Counted from the stretch's first letter, positions 48,910-60,856 are shown. The stretch is 64,000 nucleotides of DNA from Adiantum capillus-veneris (GCA_014529385.2 CM043962.1:53961905-54025904), one strand, 5' to 3'. Notes: generated by a model from the letters alone, not told the origin. Numbers and translations are program-made.

Positions 48910-51900
48910 GTGTGTCTTTCTAGCTCCCTCTCAGTAATCATGGCAAGTGTAGCATTTCCAACATTTAAAGGAAAGAAGGGGGAGGATTTGGTAACAGACT
49001 TCCTAGATGACTTTGAAGTAGCATGTGTAGTGAGAAACAAAGATACGGATGAATCCCGTGTTAGAATCTTTAAGCATCTCATGAAGCTAGAAGCTAGATC
49101 ATGGTACAATGCACTTCCACAAGCAACCAAGGATGACTGGAAACCCTTAAAAACCGCTTTTAAGAGGCGCTTTGGGGGAGGTACCACTTCAGAAAAGTTG
49201 TGGGACAAGTTGAGAGACTTGAAGCAGGAGGGTCTTTTAGAATATGCCACCTATGAGTCCAAATTTGTGGATTTGTGGGAACGGTGGGTTGAGTCACTGG
49301 CTAGGGGGGAAGCTGTACCCAATTTCCTAAAAAAAGATTGGTTCACGCATGGCTTATGGCCGCTTCTCAAGGAGAAGGTGAAAGGTAGATTCCCGGCTAC
49401 GTACGAGTTAGCCATTGAGATTGCTCGCCTTAAAGACAAGAAGCTGCGAATGAAAGCCAAAGAAACCGAGTCAACAGAATCAGGAACATCGCGTCGACCA
49501 ACAACTACGACAACCACCATTCCACCACCACCACCGGCTCTTGGGGTAAGAGATGACCAACAAGATATGTTGGCCCATATTACTCACCAACTGCAGAATT
49601 TGTCTGTCCACTTAATACAACAAGGGAGGAGTCAAGAAAGAGATCAAGACCCTGGAAGAGCAAGACGACAAAACAGGGAGTATCATTGCTACAACTGCGG
49701 AGAAGACAGTAACGGTATGTACTACTGTCCCAAACCACGACAAAACTATAATAGAGGAGGTAGGAGGAACCAATTGTCACCCCCTAGAGAAAGAACACCC
49801 CCACCCCGAGCACCACCCCCACCAACACAAATTCTACGTCCACCCCAGACACCACTACAAGCATCCATCCCACCTCTTCCACCAGCCGCACCACCTGATC
49901 GCCTTGTAAACATCATAGGGCTAGAAGAGAAAGGAAAAGCCATAGTAGTGGATCCACCCAGAGCAAAGGAGAGGGACAAGGGTAAGGAGAAGGTAAACTT
50001 TTTAGAACCACTTGAAGCCATGACTGTGAAAAGATCTAGGAGGGAGAAAGCTACACAATCAGATGATGAGAGAAGCATGAGAGGAGAAACTAGCAAGAGG
50101 CCATCAAGGCCACGACAGAAATTGGGCATCACCGACTTCCAACTAGGGGAAAGTTCTCAGCCCTATGATCTAACATTGGATGTGGCAGAGCAAGGACCGA
50201 AGATTACATGGCCACAGCTGCTACATCTTGCACCAAAAGTAAGGCGACAATGGTCTAAAATGGTAAGTACAAGACGCTCCAAAACAAAGGTAGCCGGAGC
50301 AATTTCGGGATGCAACATGGATGACATCCTTCCAATTGTCGACGTAAACATAAAAGGAAAGAGGGTTGGAAACACCTACATTGATGGAGGTGCACAAATC
50401 TGTGTAATGAGCAAAGCTATGATGCTTCGATTAGGGCTCGAGGTTGACAGGCCTTCTCCATGTAAGGCAAAGATGGCAAACAACGCAAAAGTAAAGTGTG
50501 TGGGTGTGGTAAGTGCCGTGAAAATCAAAGCTTTCAACACTGAGATAGAGGTAGATGTTTTTGTAATGCCTACTAAGGGGGAGGGCTATCCACTAATTTT
50601 GGGAAGGCCATGGTTGATGGCCATGAAGGCAAAACAGGACTGCGGTACTGGCCTTCTACGCATGACCGGTAAGAAAGGGGAGACAATCTACTACGACATG
50701 AGGATTGGCAAGCAGAAGCAAATGAATCTGGAAACATCGGCAGATGAAACCACTAGCGAATCTTCCAGTTCTGAGGAGGAGACCACATCCACCGAAGAAA
50801 GTGACAGTTCCATTGATGTGATGGGTATCATTATGAAGGATCCACAAAGGGTAAGCACAACTGGTGATCCATCACCAAAAGGGAAACCCAATGAAGAGGA
50901 GAGAAAATCACCTGGCCTAGGAGGAAGTAGGTTGAAGGGTATGTTGTCTATGGAATTAACACTTGAGGAGAAAGATAGTTTTTTGCAAATGTTGATGGGA
51001 TTTCCTAACCTGTTCATTGACAACTATGAAAGAATCACAGGCATTACAGTGGTGGAACATCATATTAAGCTAAAGGAAGGGGTAAAACCAGTTGTGCAAA
51101 AGCTACGACGACTAGGGGTCATACAAGAAAAGGCACTCTTGGCCGAGGTAAGGAAACTGCTGGAGGCGGGATTCATCTATCCTGTAGAAAACTCTGAATG
51201 GGTGTCACCCGTAGTGGTGACGCCTAAAAAGAATGGTAAGTGGAGGGTCTGTGTTGACTACAAACCACTAAATGCAGCTACAAAGAGAGACCACTTTCCT
51301 CTCCCTTTCTTGGATGAAATTCTGAATGAAGTAGCGGGTTTTGAATGCTATACCGTCTGTGATGGTTATTCTGGATACTTTCAAATACGCATAGCCTTGG
51401 AAGATCAGCTAAAAACCACTTTTAGCACGCCATGGGGTTGTTTTGCATACAGGGTTATGCCATTTGGTCTCACAAATGCACCTGCCACATTCCAAAGATA
51501 TGTCACATATGTTTTTCAACCGTTCTTTGGAACATCCATAAGAGTGTTCATTGCTGATTTTTGTATATATAGCTCCCTTATTTCACATGTAGAAAAGGTA
51601 ACTGAAGGTTTGGCCAGGTTGCAGAGCCTAGGTGGGCAATTAAATGTGGATAAATGCCACATTGGGGAGAGTAAAGTCATTCTACTAGGCCATGAAATCT
51701 CAGCAAAAGGTATCAACGCCGACCCAAGTAAGGTGTCCGCACTCATAGCCCTACCTTCACCAACGACCGCACGTCAAGTGGTCTCTTTTCTACAGAAGGT
51801 GAGGTACTTAAGTAGATTCATACATCTACTATCACAACTTGTTCTACCACTGCAACAACTCACTCAAAGATCAACTTTCACTTGGGACGAGGAAAGCGAA

Positions 51901-52431
51901 CATCACTACAACAAGGTAAAGGAGGTCTTAGCCACTCTGCCAACTATCTCACCACCTAAGTGGGATGAAAAATTCTATGTCACCTCAAGTGTTGGTGATG
52001 ACTCATTGGGGGCTGTGCTACTCCAAAATGATACGACGACATCTTTCATGAGGCCAATCTACTTCTCTAGTCGAATGATGACAGCAGGAGAGAAAGGTTT
52101 CACCCATGTGGAACACTTAGTCCTAGCTCTTAGATTTGCAACTACAAAGTTTAGGTCATATTTGCTGCCTAAGCAATTTGTGATTCTAACCACGGATGAA
52201 ATATTTCCCTATGTTGTACAACACATGGATGTGTCTGCTAGAATTACTAAATGGCTAGTTCGTCTGCAAGAGTTTGACTACACGGTACAGGTAGAAAGCA
52301 GGACAAGGGCAAGTTTGGAGGGACTCATGACCTACCAAGTCTTTGAAGGAAGGAGAAGCAATCTAAGAAGGAGAAGTCCGATTACCTCCAGTACCACCGA
52401 TGGTAGAAGGAGCATACTCTCTCTACTTTGA
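48910..52431 (+). pseudogene. Gag-protease-RT-RNase H polyprotein of C
   Basis: A frame of 1173 codons. The better start may be the ATG at 48940 (MASVAFPTFKGKKGED). Numbered from 48910: gag capsid domain about 10-190; zinc knuckle at 260 reading CYNCGEDSNGMYYC, where the usual His is Asn; protease active site IDGGAQICVMS at 491; ILGRPWLM near 564; RT from about 760, with CVDYKPLNAATKRDHF and MPFGLTNAPATFQR; catalytic box VFIADFCIYS, where residue 882 is Ala instead of Asp; RNase H from about 1020. It ends early at 52431 because of a frameshift before the second RNase H. Without the RT aspartate it cannot copy RNA. Confidence 0.92.
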
Positions 52432-53538
52432 TGGAGCCTACAAGCGAGCGTCCGACAAAGCAGCTGCAGGCATAGTGGTCTTTGATGACAAAGGGACAAA
52501 GGTATTTTCGTTGGGCCAATTGTTAGATTCACATTCTAACAATGAAGATGAGTATGCAGCACTAACCAAGGGTCTACAATGGTGCGTCTCGCAAGGTGTA
52601 CAACGCCTTAATGTATTTGGGGATGCTCTACTTCTGGTAAGGCAAGTAAATGGAGCATGGACATGCAAGAATCCTAGTTTAAGGACTCACTTAAGTGGTG
52701 TAAAAACCTTGTTGGGTAAGTTTGAAGAAGTTCAAATACACCATATCCCAAGGGCTCAAAACCAAGAAGCAGATGCCCTAGCAAGTGAAAGACTACAGGA
52801 AGTGGTGGTTGGAGCAATAAAACAAAAGCTCCCTCTATTTCAAGGAAGTGATGCCTTGCCTGACATCATGCATTTTTTGGAAACAGGGGAATGCCCATCA
52901 GATTTAACAAAGGGACAGAAGCAATGGCTGACGCGGAAGGCCACAAGGTATCGACTCATCAATGACGGTTTGTACTGTAAGGGTAAGAAACAAATACTCA
53001 GGAAGGTCCCTCTCTCTCAGGAAATCACGGGAGTAATTACTAGCTGTCACGACGGGGTTTGTGGTGGTCACTTTGCCCTAGACATAACAAGTAGGAAAAT
53101 CTTGCAAGCAGGCTTCATATGGCCTAGCCTCAACCGTGATGTACACCACTGGTGCAAAACATGTAAGTTGTGTCAAAAGGCCAGCACTAGGTCACTTATG
53201 CCTGAACCACAAACACCTATTCTCTCATATGGCCCATTTGAAAAATGGGGTATCGATGCCATTGGGCCATTACCTAGGGCCAACTCAGGAAAATTCTACA
53301 TTATCATGGGGGTCGACTACATGACTAGATGGGCAGAGGCTACAGCCACCACTAGAATCACAGCGGTAGAGGTAGCTAAATTTATCTACGAGCACATATG
53401 TTGTAGGTTTGGCACACCTTTAGAGATCATCTCTGATAGAGGGCCAGGTTTCAGAGCAGACTTGGTAGGAGAATTAATGCAGAAACTGGGCATTACAAAG
53501 AGGCACTCTTCACCATATTACCCTCAATGTAATGGCCT
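52366..53538 (+). pseudogene. Second RNase H and integrase of C, 5' part
   Basis: In the +1 frame relative to the upstream ORF. An archaeal-type RNase H starts YSLYFDGAYKRASDKAAAG, with NNEDEYAAL, GDALLLVRQ and NQEADALA. Integrase follows: zinc domain CHDGVCGGHFALDI and WCKTCKLCQ, catalytic Asp in WGIDAIGPLP and in ISDRGPGFRADL. It is cut at 53538, directly before the catalytic Glu, by element B; the coding sequence resumes at 62456. A TAA near 52350 in this frame marks the frameshift region. Confidence 0.92.
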
Positions 53539-55132
53539 TGTCATAATAATCAATATCTAATTCTCCTAAATGATTTTCTCATATTAAACTGATCATTTAA
53601 TGTGGGGAAGTGCCAAGGGAGAAAAAGCTAGAATATTGGTTAAGTTAGCAGACCGGCCACAGTAGGGATCCAAAGGAGGGAAAATAGGGATCCAAAGGGG
53701 GGGCCATCTGCAAAAGAGCCATGTGAAACAACGGGCTAAAAAGACCCTAAGGTTCAGCCCATTAAGACTTCCAAAATGCTAAGGTTCCAAAATTCAAAGG
53801 TTGTGTCCAAAGGTCAACCTTAGGGAAATTGGATGCTTAGTGTGTGTGCCCAAAAAGTCTTTCTGCATCCCTACATGGGAGGGGGCGAGCCCCAAAGCTA
53901 GGGGATGAGAGAGAAAACCACACACACACACACACAGGCTCCCTTTACACAAAGGGAATGAGGGACACATGTCAGCTCCCTAGGCCAGATGCCCACAAGG
54001 TGTGCCCAATTCCTATTGGAAGACCCTTGAAGTGGACCAATGAGAATTAAGCTAGAGTAAATCTAGTTTAATTAATTTAAAAACATTTAATAAAAGAAAC
54101 CAATAAGAATTAAGTGTCCTAGAAGACTATTGGGCAGTCTCCCAAGGGGTCCAATGAGCATTCAGGAGCCCCATGGCTTGCCTGATTCCTATTGGCCAGG
54201 AGGCAAAGGGGTCCAATGAGAGTTTAGTTTAATTATTTAATTATCTAAAGCTCTCACAAAAGGGGAAAGGGGGACACATGTCAGAAGGCTATCACTTATG
54301 CTGCTTAATTCCTATTGGCTTGACCTGGGGAGGTCCAATGAGGAAAAAGCCAGCCTAACTTAGCAGCTAGGGCTCGCCCAAGAGAGAGGGGGGGGCTGAT
54401 TTTTGCTTGGCATTCACTCACACACTCTCACACTTGACCATGTGTGAAGGAAAAACACTCTATCTCCTCCCAAGCTTTAATGGAGAGCTCATCACCTACT
54501 CCAAGCTTGTGAGATAGAAGCCTACATCAACACTCTCTTGGCATGTGGATGCAAATCCAACCAAGAGCCAAGCTTCAATGCATGCTCATCTTCTCTACCA
54601 AGCTAATTACTAAGCTAAGCTATGCTAATATGAGTGATTATGTGAGGAGATGTACTTCTTTCTCGTAAGATACTTCTTTTTCCTCTCAATCTACTCTCAT
54701 ACCCTGCTAGCTCTCACCATCTTCGAAGGTGTGTGAGGTCTTGGGTCTGAGAACGGGGATAATTCAAGTTGTGTTTGATTAAGTGTTTTGCTTGGTGTAT
54801 GAAGCTTCCATCTTCATTGCACTAGCTAGTCTTGAAGGAACACAAAGAATTGTATTGTACAATGTCTCTCTTGATGGGAGAAACCATAATACAAAGCCTT
54901 TTGGAGGGGGGACCGGCTCCATGCAAATCCGGTCCTCAACTGTTGTCAATAGCTTAATTGCTCTCTCTTTTGAAAGTATTGTCGATGCTATCTAACTAGG
55001 TGTTATGCTTTTTGTTGCTCTCTCCACCCAAGCACTCTTGTAATTCTCATTAGGAATCTATTCTAATGAAATGCCCACTATGTTCATGCTAATTTCCGCT
55101 ACAAATAAGATTTTAGGCCATTAAATGTTACA
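53539..55132 (+). repeat. 5' LTR of B
   Basis: TGTCATAATAATC to AATGTTACA. It contains a CA tract near 53918-53937 and an array of paired ATTGG/CCAAT motifs at 54011-54342. Short ORFs inside repeat in the 3' LTR and are shadows. Confidence 0.97.
54011..54342 (+). promoter_or_regulatory. Array of paired ATTGG/CCAATGAG motifs in the B LTR
   Basis: Four pairs of ATTGG followed 17-21 bp later by CCAATGAG: 54015/54037, 54129/54151, 54191/54213 and 54314/54335, plus a lone CCAATAAG at 54100. Each pair is an inverted CCAAT box. Such boxes bind NF-Y in plants; their role here as an LTR enhancer is inferred. Confidence 0.5.
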
Positions 55133-55133
55133 T

Positions 55134-55145
55134 TGGTATCAGAGC
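55134..55145 (+). other. Primer-binding site, initiator tRNA-Met (B)
   Basis: TGGTATCAGAGC one base after the LTR end, complementary to initiator tRNA-Met. Confidence 0.95.
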
Positions 55146-55549
55146 TCAAGGTTTCTCTTTTCTTGCTCAAGAAGGGAGGTCCTCAAGCTAGCTACAAATG
55201 GTTGGTATTATTAATTGCCTGTGAGTAAGTAGAATAGGGATTTTTCAGCCTTGCAGTGCGCCTGCCTTTGTGCAGTTAACGGGGCATCACCGTCGAGAGC
55301 TATGGTCTTAATAGTGGAGTCCTACGGGGCTTGCCTACGGCTTAACCACTATTGAGCTATTAGAAGCTTGACAGGAGCCGGTGCTGTTTTGGTGTCGAAA
55401 GACCCTCTCTTCTATTCCTTGCAATTAATGGTATTCGAGCCGCGGGTACAGTAGCTTGAGTGCTTTTTCTAAAGGGGTAAAGAGGAGTAGCAACTAGGGC
55501 TTGAAGTGCCAAAGTACACCTAAAAAGTTTACACCTAAAAATTGTTAGA
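55146..55549 (+). other. Leader of B
   Basis: About 400 bp between primer site and gag, with no supported gene. It should hold packaging and dimerisation signals. Confidence 0.7.
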
Positions 55550-58500
55550 ATGGCTGACAATATTAAAGAGAGTGAAATTAATGTTGATAACTTTGATTTT
55601 GCTCATGAGCAAGCTACTAATGATGCTTCAATGCTTGTTAATTATCTTGTTTCTAGGCTTCAACAAGCCATGGGCAATCCATCTCTCCAAAGTGAAGTGC
55701 AACGGCAGCTCCGTGCTCACGGGATTCTCCAAGCTCATCACCATGACGAGAGAACACCTAGGAAGCCTCCTTGTGAGACTACCAAAAGAGGTCTCTCTCC
55801 GATTCGGGAAGAAGAAGAGAATCCATATGAAGGGCTCAAGAACTTACTTCTTGATGATGCATCTCCTTCCCAAAGGAGAACTCAAGAGCCTCCACCGAAG
55901 GAACGAGAAAGAAGCGAGTCTCCCGCCACCTCGGCGGAGATGGCTCCACGAAGACGGCGGGCTAAACGCTCTCCATCACCACCAAAGCGGAGAAGACCAT
56001 CACACTCTTCTCCACGCCATAATTCAAAGAGGGATGATAAAAAGCAAGAGAAGAAAAAGGCGAGAAAGAGGACACCCTCTTCTCCATCTTCTTTATCCTC
56101 TTCCTCTTATGAAAGCTATGGTGAAGACGACAAAGATCAAGACAAGAAAAAGGCGAGAAAGAGGTCACCCTCTTCTCCACCTTCTTCAAATTCTTCATCT
56201 TCTGAAGAAAGTGATGGTGCAACTTTTGAACCATCAAAAAGAAGAGGCCATAGGAAATCCTATGCCGCATGGAAGAGGTCGTCCAAGCTGAAGAAATTCA
56301 AAGAGGGAGGGAAGAGCATCTCTTTCCTTACCTATGATGGCACCTTCGGTGCTACAGACAAAGTTTTGGCCTTTATCCAGCAATTCGATGCGGCGTTTGG
56401 AGATGAGGGCTTCACGGAGTCCTCTAAGCTACGCCATGTAGCTATGCACTTTCAAAAGTCCGCCAGACAATGGTGGTCTAGCCTACGAGCCAACGGTGAA
56501 GCTCCACGAACATGGAAGGCTTTAAGAGCTTCCATTATGAAGCAGTTTTTGGCCACCGATGCCAAAGACAAAGTACTCACCGAATGGCGAAGCTTAAAGC
56601 TCTCTCCCAATGAATCCATCCACAAATATGTAGACAAGTTTTGGGACCTACAACTCAAAGCCACTGTCTTCAAAAAGTTGGATTTTGGAGAGCAAAAGCA
56701 ACAATTTTGTGCGGGCTTAACCGAAGAAATGGCGGAGTATGTCAACTCCCAAAGGCCACGTACCATATCGGCGGTAATACACCATACTATGGTGGCCTCG
56801 CGAATCAATTTCCAAACGGGGGGTAAAAGAAATAATAAGCCCCCGGAAAACAAAGGTTCCAATGAGCCTAAGGGGAAGGACAATGTCCAAAAGTCTCCTA
56901 AGGGCAATTCCAACAAAGCTAAAGAGAAGGGAGTTTACAAAGGAAAGAATAAACTCTCTCCTGAAGAGCTTGAGCGTTATCGTAAAGATAACCGGTGTTT
57001 CAAGTGCGGCGAACAAGGGCATGCGTACCGCGCTTGTCCCCAAAAGAACAACCGCCAAGATCCTCCTAGAGCTTCTTTGGTTGAAATCCAAGAGGAGGAG
57101 ATTCACCAAACTCACCACAAAGGATCTCCTCTATGCCATGCTTGGGGAAAGGTAAGAGAACATGATGCTTTTATTCTCTTTGACCCTGGTTCTACTCACA
57201 ATTTCATATCTATGGAGTTAGCCACCAAGCTAGGCATACAATCCTACGAGATGGGAGATATCCTACCCGCAGACAGTGCCTTCAAGGGGCAAGAAGCTTC
57301 AGTCACTCCCTTAATCGGGAAATTGAGGCTTCATGTCCAAGGCTATGTGGACAAAGAGGATTTCTTTATCTCTCCTCTCAAGCATGAGGATGTAATCCTA
57401 GGGGCACCATGGTTTGACCGTTTGGCTGCCCATGTTAAATTTCCTGAAAGGAGAATCTCCTTTAAGTTCAGGGAAAAGGACATGTATATAGATGCTAGGG
57501 AGATGGGTAACACCATCCCCATTGTACATACACCAGCTTTCAACAAGTCAATAAAGAGCTCTATTTCCGTGTACATGATTTTTGTTAAAGATTCTCAAAA
57601 TGAACCTAATGCTTTAGCAAAAGAAAATAAAAGCAACCAAAAGGAATTAGAGTTATCCAATTTTCTCAAGGGGTTTCAAGATGTCTTTATTGACGACATC
57701 CCTTGTGAGCTACCTCCTAAACGAGGTAATGACGACCATGCAATTGAACTTCTTCCAGGAAGTTCACCGCCTAACAAACCTCCTTATAGAGTTTCTCAAG
57801 CTCAACAAGAGGAGATTATGCGGCAAGTGCATGAGTTAATTGAGAAGGGCATGGTTAGGCCTAGCTCATCTCCATTTTGCTCACCTGTGCTATTAGTGCA
57901 AAAGAAAGACGGCACATATCGTATGTGTGTCGACTATAGAGCACTAAATAGGATCACTATCAAGAATAGGTTTCCCGTTCCACGGGTAGAAGACCTATTT
58001 GATAAGCTACAAGGATCGACCTACTTCAGTAGGATTGACCTAAAAAGTGGCTATCATCAAATAAGGATAGTTGATCAAGACATTGTAAAGACCGCATTTC
58101 GTACTACATTTGGTCTTTACGAATACATTGTCATGCCTTTTGGCTTGACTAATGCACCAGCCACATTTAACCGCTTGATGGAGAAGCTGTTCAGACCTCA
58201 TCGAACCTTCACTGGAGTGTTCTTTGATGATATTATCATCTACTCTAATTCATTAGAGGAACACAAGCAACACCTCCAGGTAATATTTCAAGTTTTAAGA
58301 GAGAATAAACTTTATGTTAATCGAAAGAAAAGTGAATTTTTCTTGCAAGAGATTCAATATTTAGGTCACATTATCTCTCAAGATGGAATCCAAATGGATC
58401 CATCCAAGTTAGAGGTAATAAAAGGATGGCCTAAACCAAGGAATCTTCATGAACTAAGAAGCTTTATAGGTATGTGTGCATACTATAGACGCTTCATAGA

Positions 58501-60499
58501 AAAGTTCTCACAAATTGCGGGACCATTACATGACCTAACAAAGAAAAATGTTAGGTATACGTGGTCTGCTAAGGAGAACAATGCTTTCGAAAAGCTTAAA
58601 GAAAAGCTTATCTCTCAACCTGTGCTTACACTACCGGATCTCTCAAAACCATTTGAGGTCCAATGTGATGCTTGTGGTGATTGCCTTGGGGCTGTTTTGC
58701 TCCAAGAAGGGCACGCCATAGGCTATGAGAGTCGAAGGCTCGACCCTGTTGAGCAAGCTCTAGGCATATACGAAAAAGAACTCCTTGCAGTTCTACATGC
58801 CTTAGACTCATGGAAGCACTATTTATTGGGGACTCCTTTCATTCTGCGAACGGATCACCAAAGTCTTAAGTACTTCATGACGCAGACCAAGCTCTCCGAC
58901 AAACAAATGAGGTGGGCAAATTTCCTTTCGCAATTTCATTTTCATATTGCTCACATTGCTGGCAAGCATAATCAAGTAGCCGATGCACTCTCAAGACGAC
59001 CGAGAGTGAATGCGGTTTCCATAGCAACTCACAATGATCTATCTTTAATGATAGATGAGTATGCTATTGATCCCGATTTTAGAGATGTGATTTCAGCCCT
59101 TGCATTAGGGAAGAAAGAAGAACCATTTACTTTACAAGATGGTTATCTTCTCTATGGCAATAGACTATGCGTTACTAACTCACTACGTGAGAAAGTAATG
59201 TATGAATCTCATGCTCCCCCATATGCGGGGCATAGAGGGATTCAGTCTACCCTAAAGGGAATTGAAACATATTTCTATTGGCCTACCATGAAAGTGAACA
59301 TACATGAGTATGTTTCCAAATGTGTGGTATGTCAAAAGACAAAATTTGATAGAGGGAAGCAACTTGGATTGCTTCAACCCTTGCCAATCCCTAATTCACC
59401 GTGGGAGAGCATATCCATGGATTTTATCTTTGGATTGCCTAAGTCTATCCATGGGAATACGGGAATATGGACGATAGTAGACAGGTTCAGTAAACAAGCT
59501 CATTTTATACCTGTCAAAAAGACTATCAAAGCCCATCAAATGGCAACCCTCTTCATTTCACAAATTTTCAAGTACCATGGCTTGCCAATGTCCATAGTGT
59601 CGGATAGAGATCCTAGAATGACCAGTAATTTCTGGAAGGGTCTCTTTGAGAATTTAGGAACAAGGCTAAACTTCTCTTCGGCCTATCATCCACAAACTGA
59701 TGGCCAAAGTGAAATAGCTAACCTAACTATTCTCGATCTACTAAAAGCCTATGTAACGGAAGTAGATCAAAGATCCCAATGGGAGAAGTACTTACCCTTA
59801 GTAGAGTATGCTTACAATAACACTGTACATACTTCTACAGGAAAAGCACCTTTCGAGGTAATTGAGGGAAGATCAAAAAGTCCCTTGCTACTTAAGGTAC
59901 ATGGGAAGATCTTCGCTGCAGATGAGTATAGCCGAGACCTACAAGAATCTTTCCAAAAGATTAAGGATGCTATCTCTATCTCACAGCAAAGGCAAAAGGC
60001 TGCTGCTGACAAGCACAGAAGAGCCCAAGCCTTTAAAGAAAACGATTGGGTCTTGTTAAAGTTTCCCAAGGCTCGATTAAGGCACACGACGGGCAAGAAT
60101 CCTACGGGCCACCAAAAGTACTATGCTAAACTAGCAAAAAGGTACTATGGTCCCTTCCAGATTCTTAGGCCAATCAATGAGATGGCCTATCAACTTAAGT
60201 TGCCCAATCATTGGCTCATACACAATGCTTTTCATGTGAGCCTCTTAAAGCCTTACAAAGGAGAGCCACCTCAAGAACCAACTATTGAAGACCCACCGGA
60301 GATCGAGGACCACGAGGAGGTGCTGCAGCCCGAGTCCATTCTCCGACATGAAGACAAGGTATTAAGAGGCGGTAAGACTATCCGACGATATCTTATTAAG
60401 TTTAAGAATTATCCTTTTGAAGATGCTAGATGGATGCAAGGCATACAATTAAAGGATAACCTAAACCTTGTCAATGCTTACAATGCTTCCCAAGAGTAA
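55550..60499 (+). CDS. Gag-protease-RT-RNase H-integrase-chromodomain polyprotein
   Basis: One frame of 1649 codons from MADNIKESEINV. Order: N-terminal helix; Ser/Arg-rich linker about 120-240; capsid domain about 265-405; CCHC knuckle CFKCGEQGHAYRACP near 482; protease site FDPGSTHNFIS at 545; RT with MCVDYRALNRITIKNRFP and catalytic FFDD at 891-894; RNase H with D1040; integrase zinc domain (H1228, C1258, C1261); catalytic D1291, D1352 and E1388 with the D-35-E spacing; GPF module; C-terminal chromodomain about 1595-1648 (YLIKFKNYPFEDARWMQ). All catalytic residues are present and there is no stop. Gag and pol share a frame, so no frameshift is needed. The start is the first in-frame ATG after the leader. 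Confidence 0.97.
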   Translation: MADNIKESEINVDNFDFAHEQATNDASMLVNYLVSRLQQAMGNPSLQSEVQRQLRAHGILQAHHHDERTPRKPPCETTKRGLSPIREEEENPYEGLKNLLLDDASPSQRRTQEPPPKERERSESPATSAEMAPRRRRAKRSPSPPKRRRPSHSSPRHNSKRDDKKQEKKKARKRTPSSPSSLSSSSYESYGEDDKDQDKKKARKRSPSSPPSSNSSSSEESDGATFEPSKRRGHRKSYAAWKRSSKLKKFKEGGKSISFLTYDGTFGATDKVLAFIQQFDAAFGDEGFTESSKLRHVAMHFQKSARQWWSSLRANGEAPRTWKALRASIMKQFLATDAKDKVLTEWRSLKLSPNESIHKYVDKFWDLQLKATVFKKLDFGEQKQQFCAGLTEEMAEYVNSQRPRTISAVIHHTMVASRINFQTGGKRNNKPPENKGSNEPKGKDNVQKSPKGNSNKAKEKGVYKGKNKLSPEELERYRKDNRCFKCGEQGHAYRACPQKNNRQDPPRASLVEIQEEEIHQTHHKGSPLCHAWGKVREHDAFILFDPGSTHNFISMELATKLGIQSYEMGDILPADSAFKGQEASVTPLIGKLRLHVQGYVDKEDFFISPLKHEDVILGAPWFDRLAAHVKFPERRISFKFREKDMYIDAREMGNTIPIVHTPAFNKSIKSSISVYMIFVKDSQNEPNALAKENKSNQKELELSNFLKGFQDVFIDDIPCELPPKRGNDDHAIELLPGSSPPNKPPYRVSQAQQEEIMRQVHELIEKGMVRPSSSPFCSPVLLVQKKDGTYRMCVDYRALNRITIKNRFPVPRVEDLFDKLQGSTYFSRIDLKSGYHQIRIVDQDIVKTAFRTTFGLYEYIVMPFGLTNAPATFNRLMEKLFRPHRTFTGVFFDDIIIYSNSLEEHKQHLQVIFQVLRENKLYVNRKKSEFFLQEIQYLGHIISQDGIQMDPSKLEVIKGWPKPRNLHELRSFIGMCAYYRRFIEKFSQIAGPLHDLTKKNVRYTWSAKENNAFEKLKEKLISQPVLTLPDLSKPFEVQCDACGDCLGAVLLQEGHAIGYESRRLDPVEQALGIYEKELLAVLHALDSWKHYLLGTPFILRTDHQSLKYFMTQTKLSDKQMRWANFLSQFHFHIAHIAGKHNQVADALSRRPRVNAVSIATHNDLSLMIDEYAIDPDFRDVISALALGKKEEPFTLQDGYLLYGNRLCVTNSLREKVMYESHAPPYAGHRGIQSTLKGIETYFYWPTMKVNIHEYVSKCVVCQKTKFDRGKQLGLLQPLPIPNSPWESISMDFIFGLPKSIHGNTGIWTIVDRFSKQAHFIPVKKTIKAHQMATLFISQIFKYHGLPMSIVSDRDPRMTSNFWKGLFENLGTRLNFSSAYHPQTDGQSEIANLTILDLLKAYVTEVDQRSQWEKYLPLVEYAYNNTVHTSTGKAPFEVIEGRSKSPLLLKVHGKIFAADEYSRDLQESFQKIKDAISISQQRQKAAADKHRRAQAFKENDWVLLKFPKARLRHTTGKNPTGHQKYYAKLAKRYYGPFQILRPINEMAYQLKLPNHWLIHNAFHVSLLKPYKGEPPQEPTIEDPPEIEDHEEVLQPESILRHEDKVLRGGKTIRRYLIKFKNYPFEDARWMQGIQLKDNLNLVNAYNASQE

Positions 60500-60856
60500 G
60501 CAAATGTACAAAATGTTAAAAATGAACAAAAATTTTTGTCTTATAAGACTCTCTTTTTCTTTATTTGTGCACAAAAATGAAGTAGTATGCATGCTTAGAT
60601 CAAGTTTGTGGAGACGACGTCTCCCAAACACCAAGTAGAGCTTGTCACTCTACTATGGAAGACTGATAGGACTAATGTGCAGACATGCTTGCGGCAGCCT
60701 CAGGCTCTCAAGCGCCAAATGGACTAGTCATCCATTATGGAATGATGTCGTAGGGTAACATAGGGATCCTCTACCCGCTAAGAAAAGGACTCATGCATAT
60801 GCTTTATCTTCTCTACACCATAGTCGAGGACGACTATGATTTCAAGAGAGAGGTAA
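60500..60856 (+). other. 3' untranslated region and polypurine tract of B
   Basis: No gene. The polypurine tract AAGAGAGAGG (60844-60853) then TAA precede the LTR. An inverted pair around CATAGTCGAGGACGACTATG (60830-60839 region) could form a hairpin just upstream. Confidence 0.85.

Noticed and set aside
54783-54995. 70-codon ORF repeated at 62101-62313
   Set aside because: Duplicate because it lies in both LTRs of B; no supporting domain.
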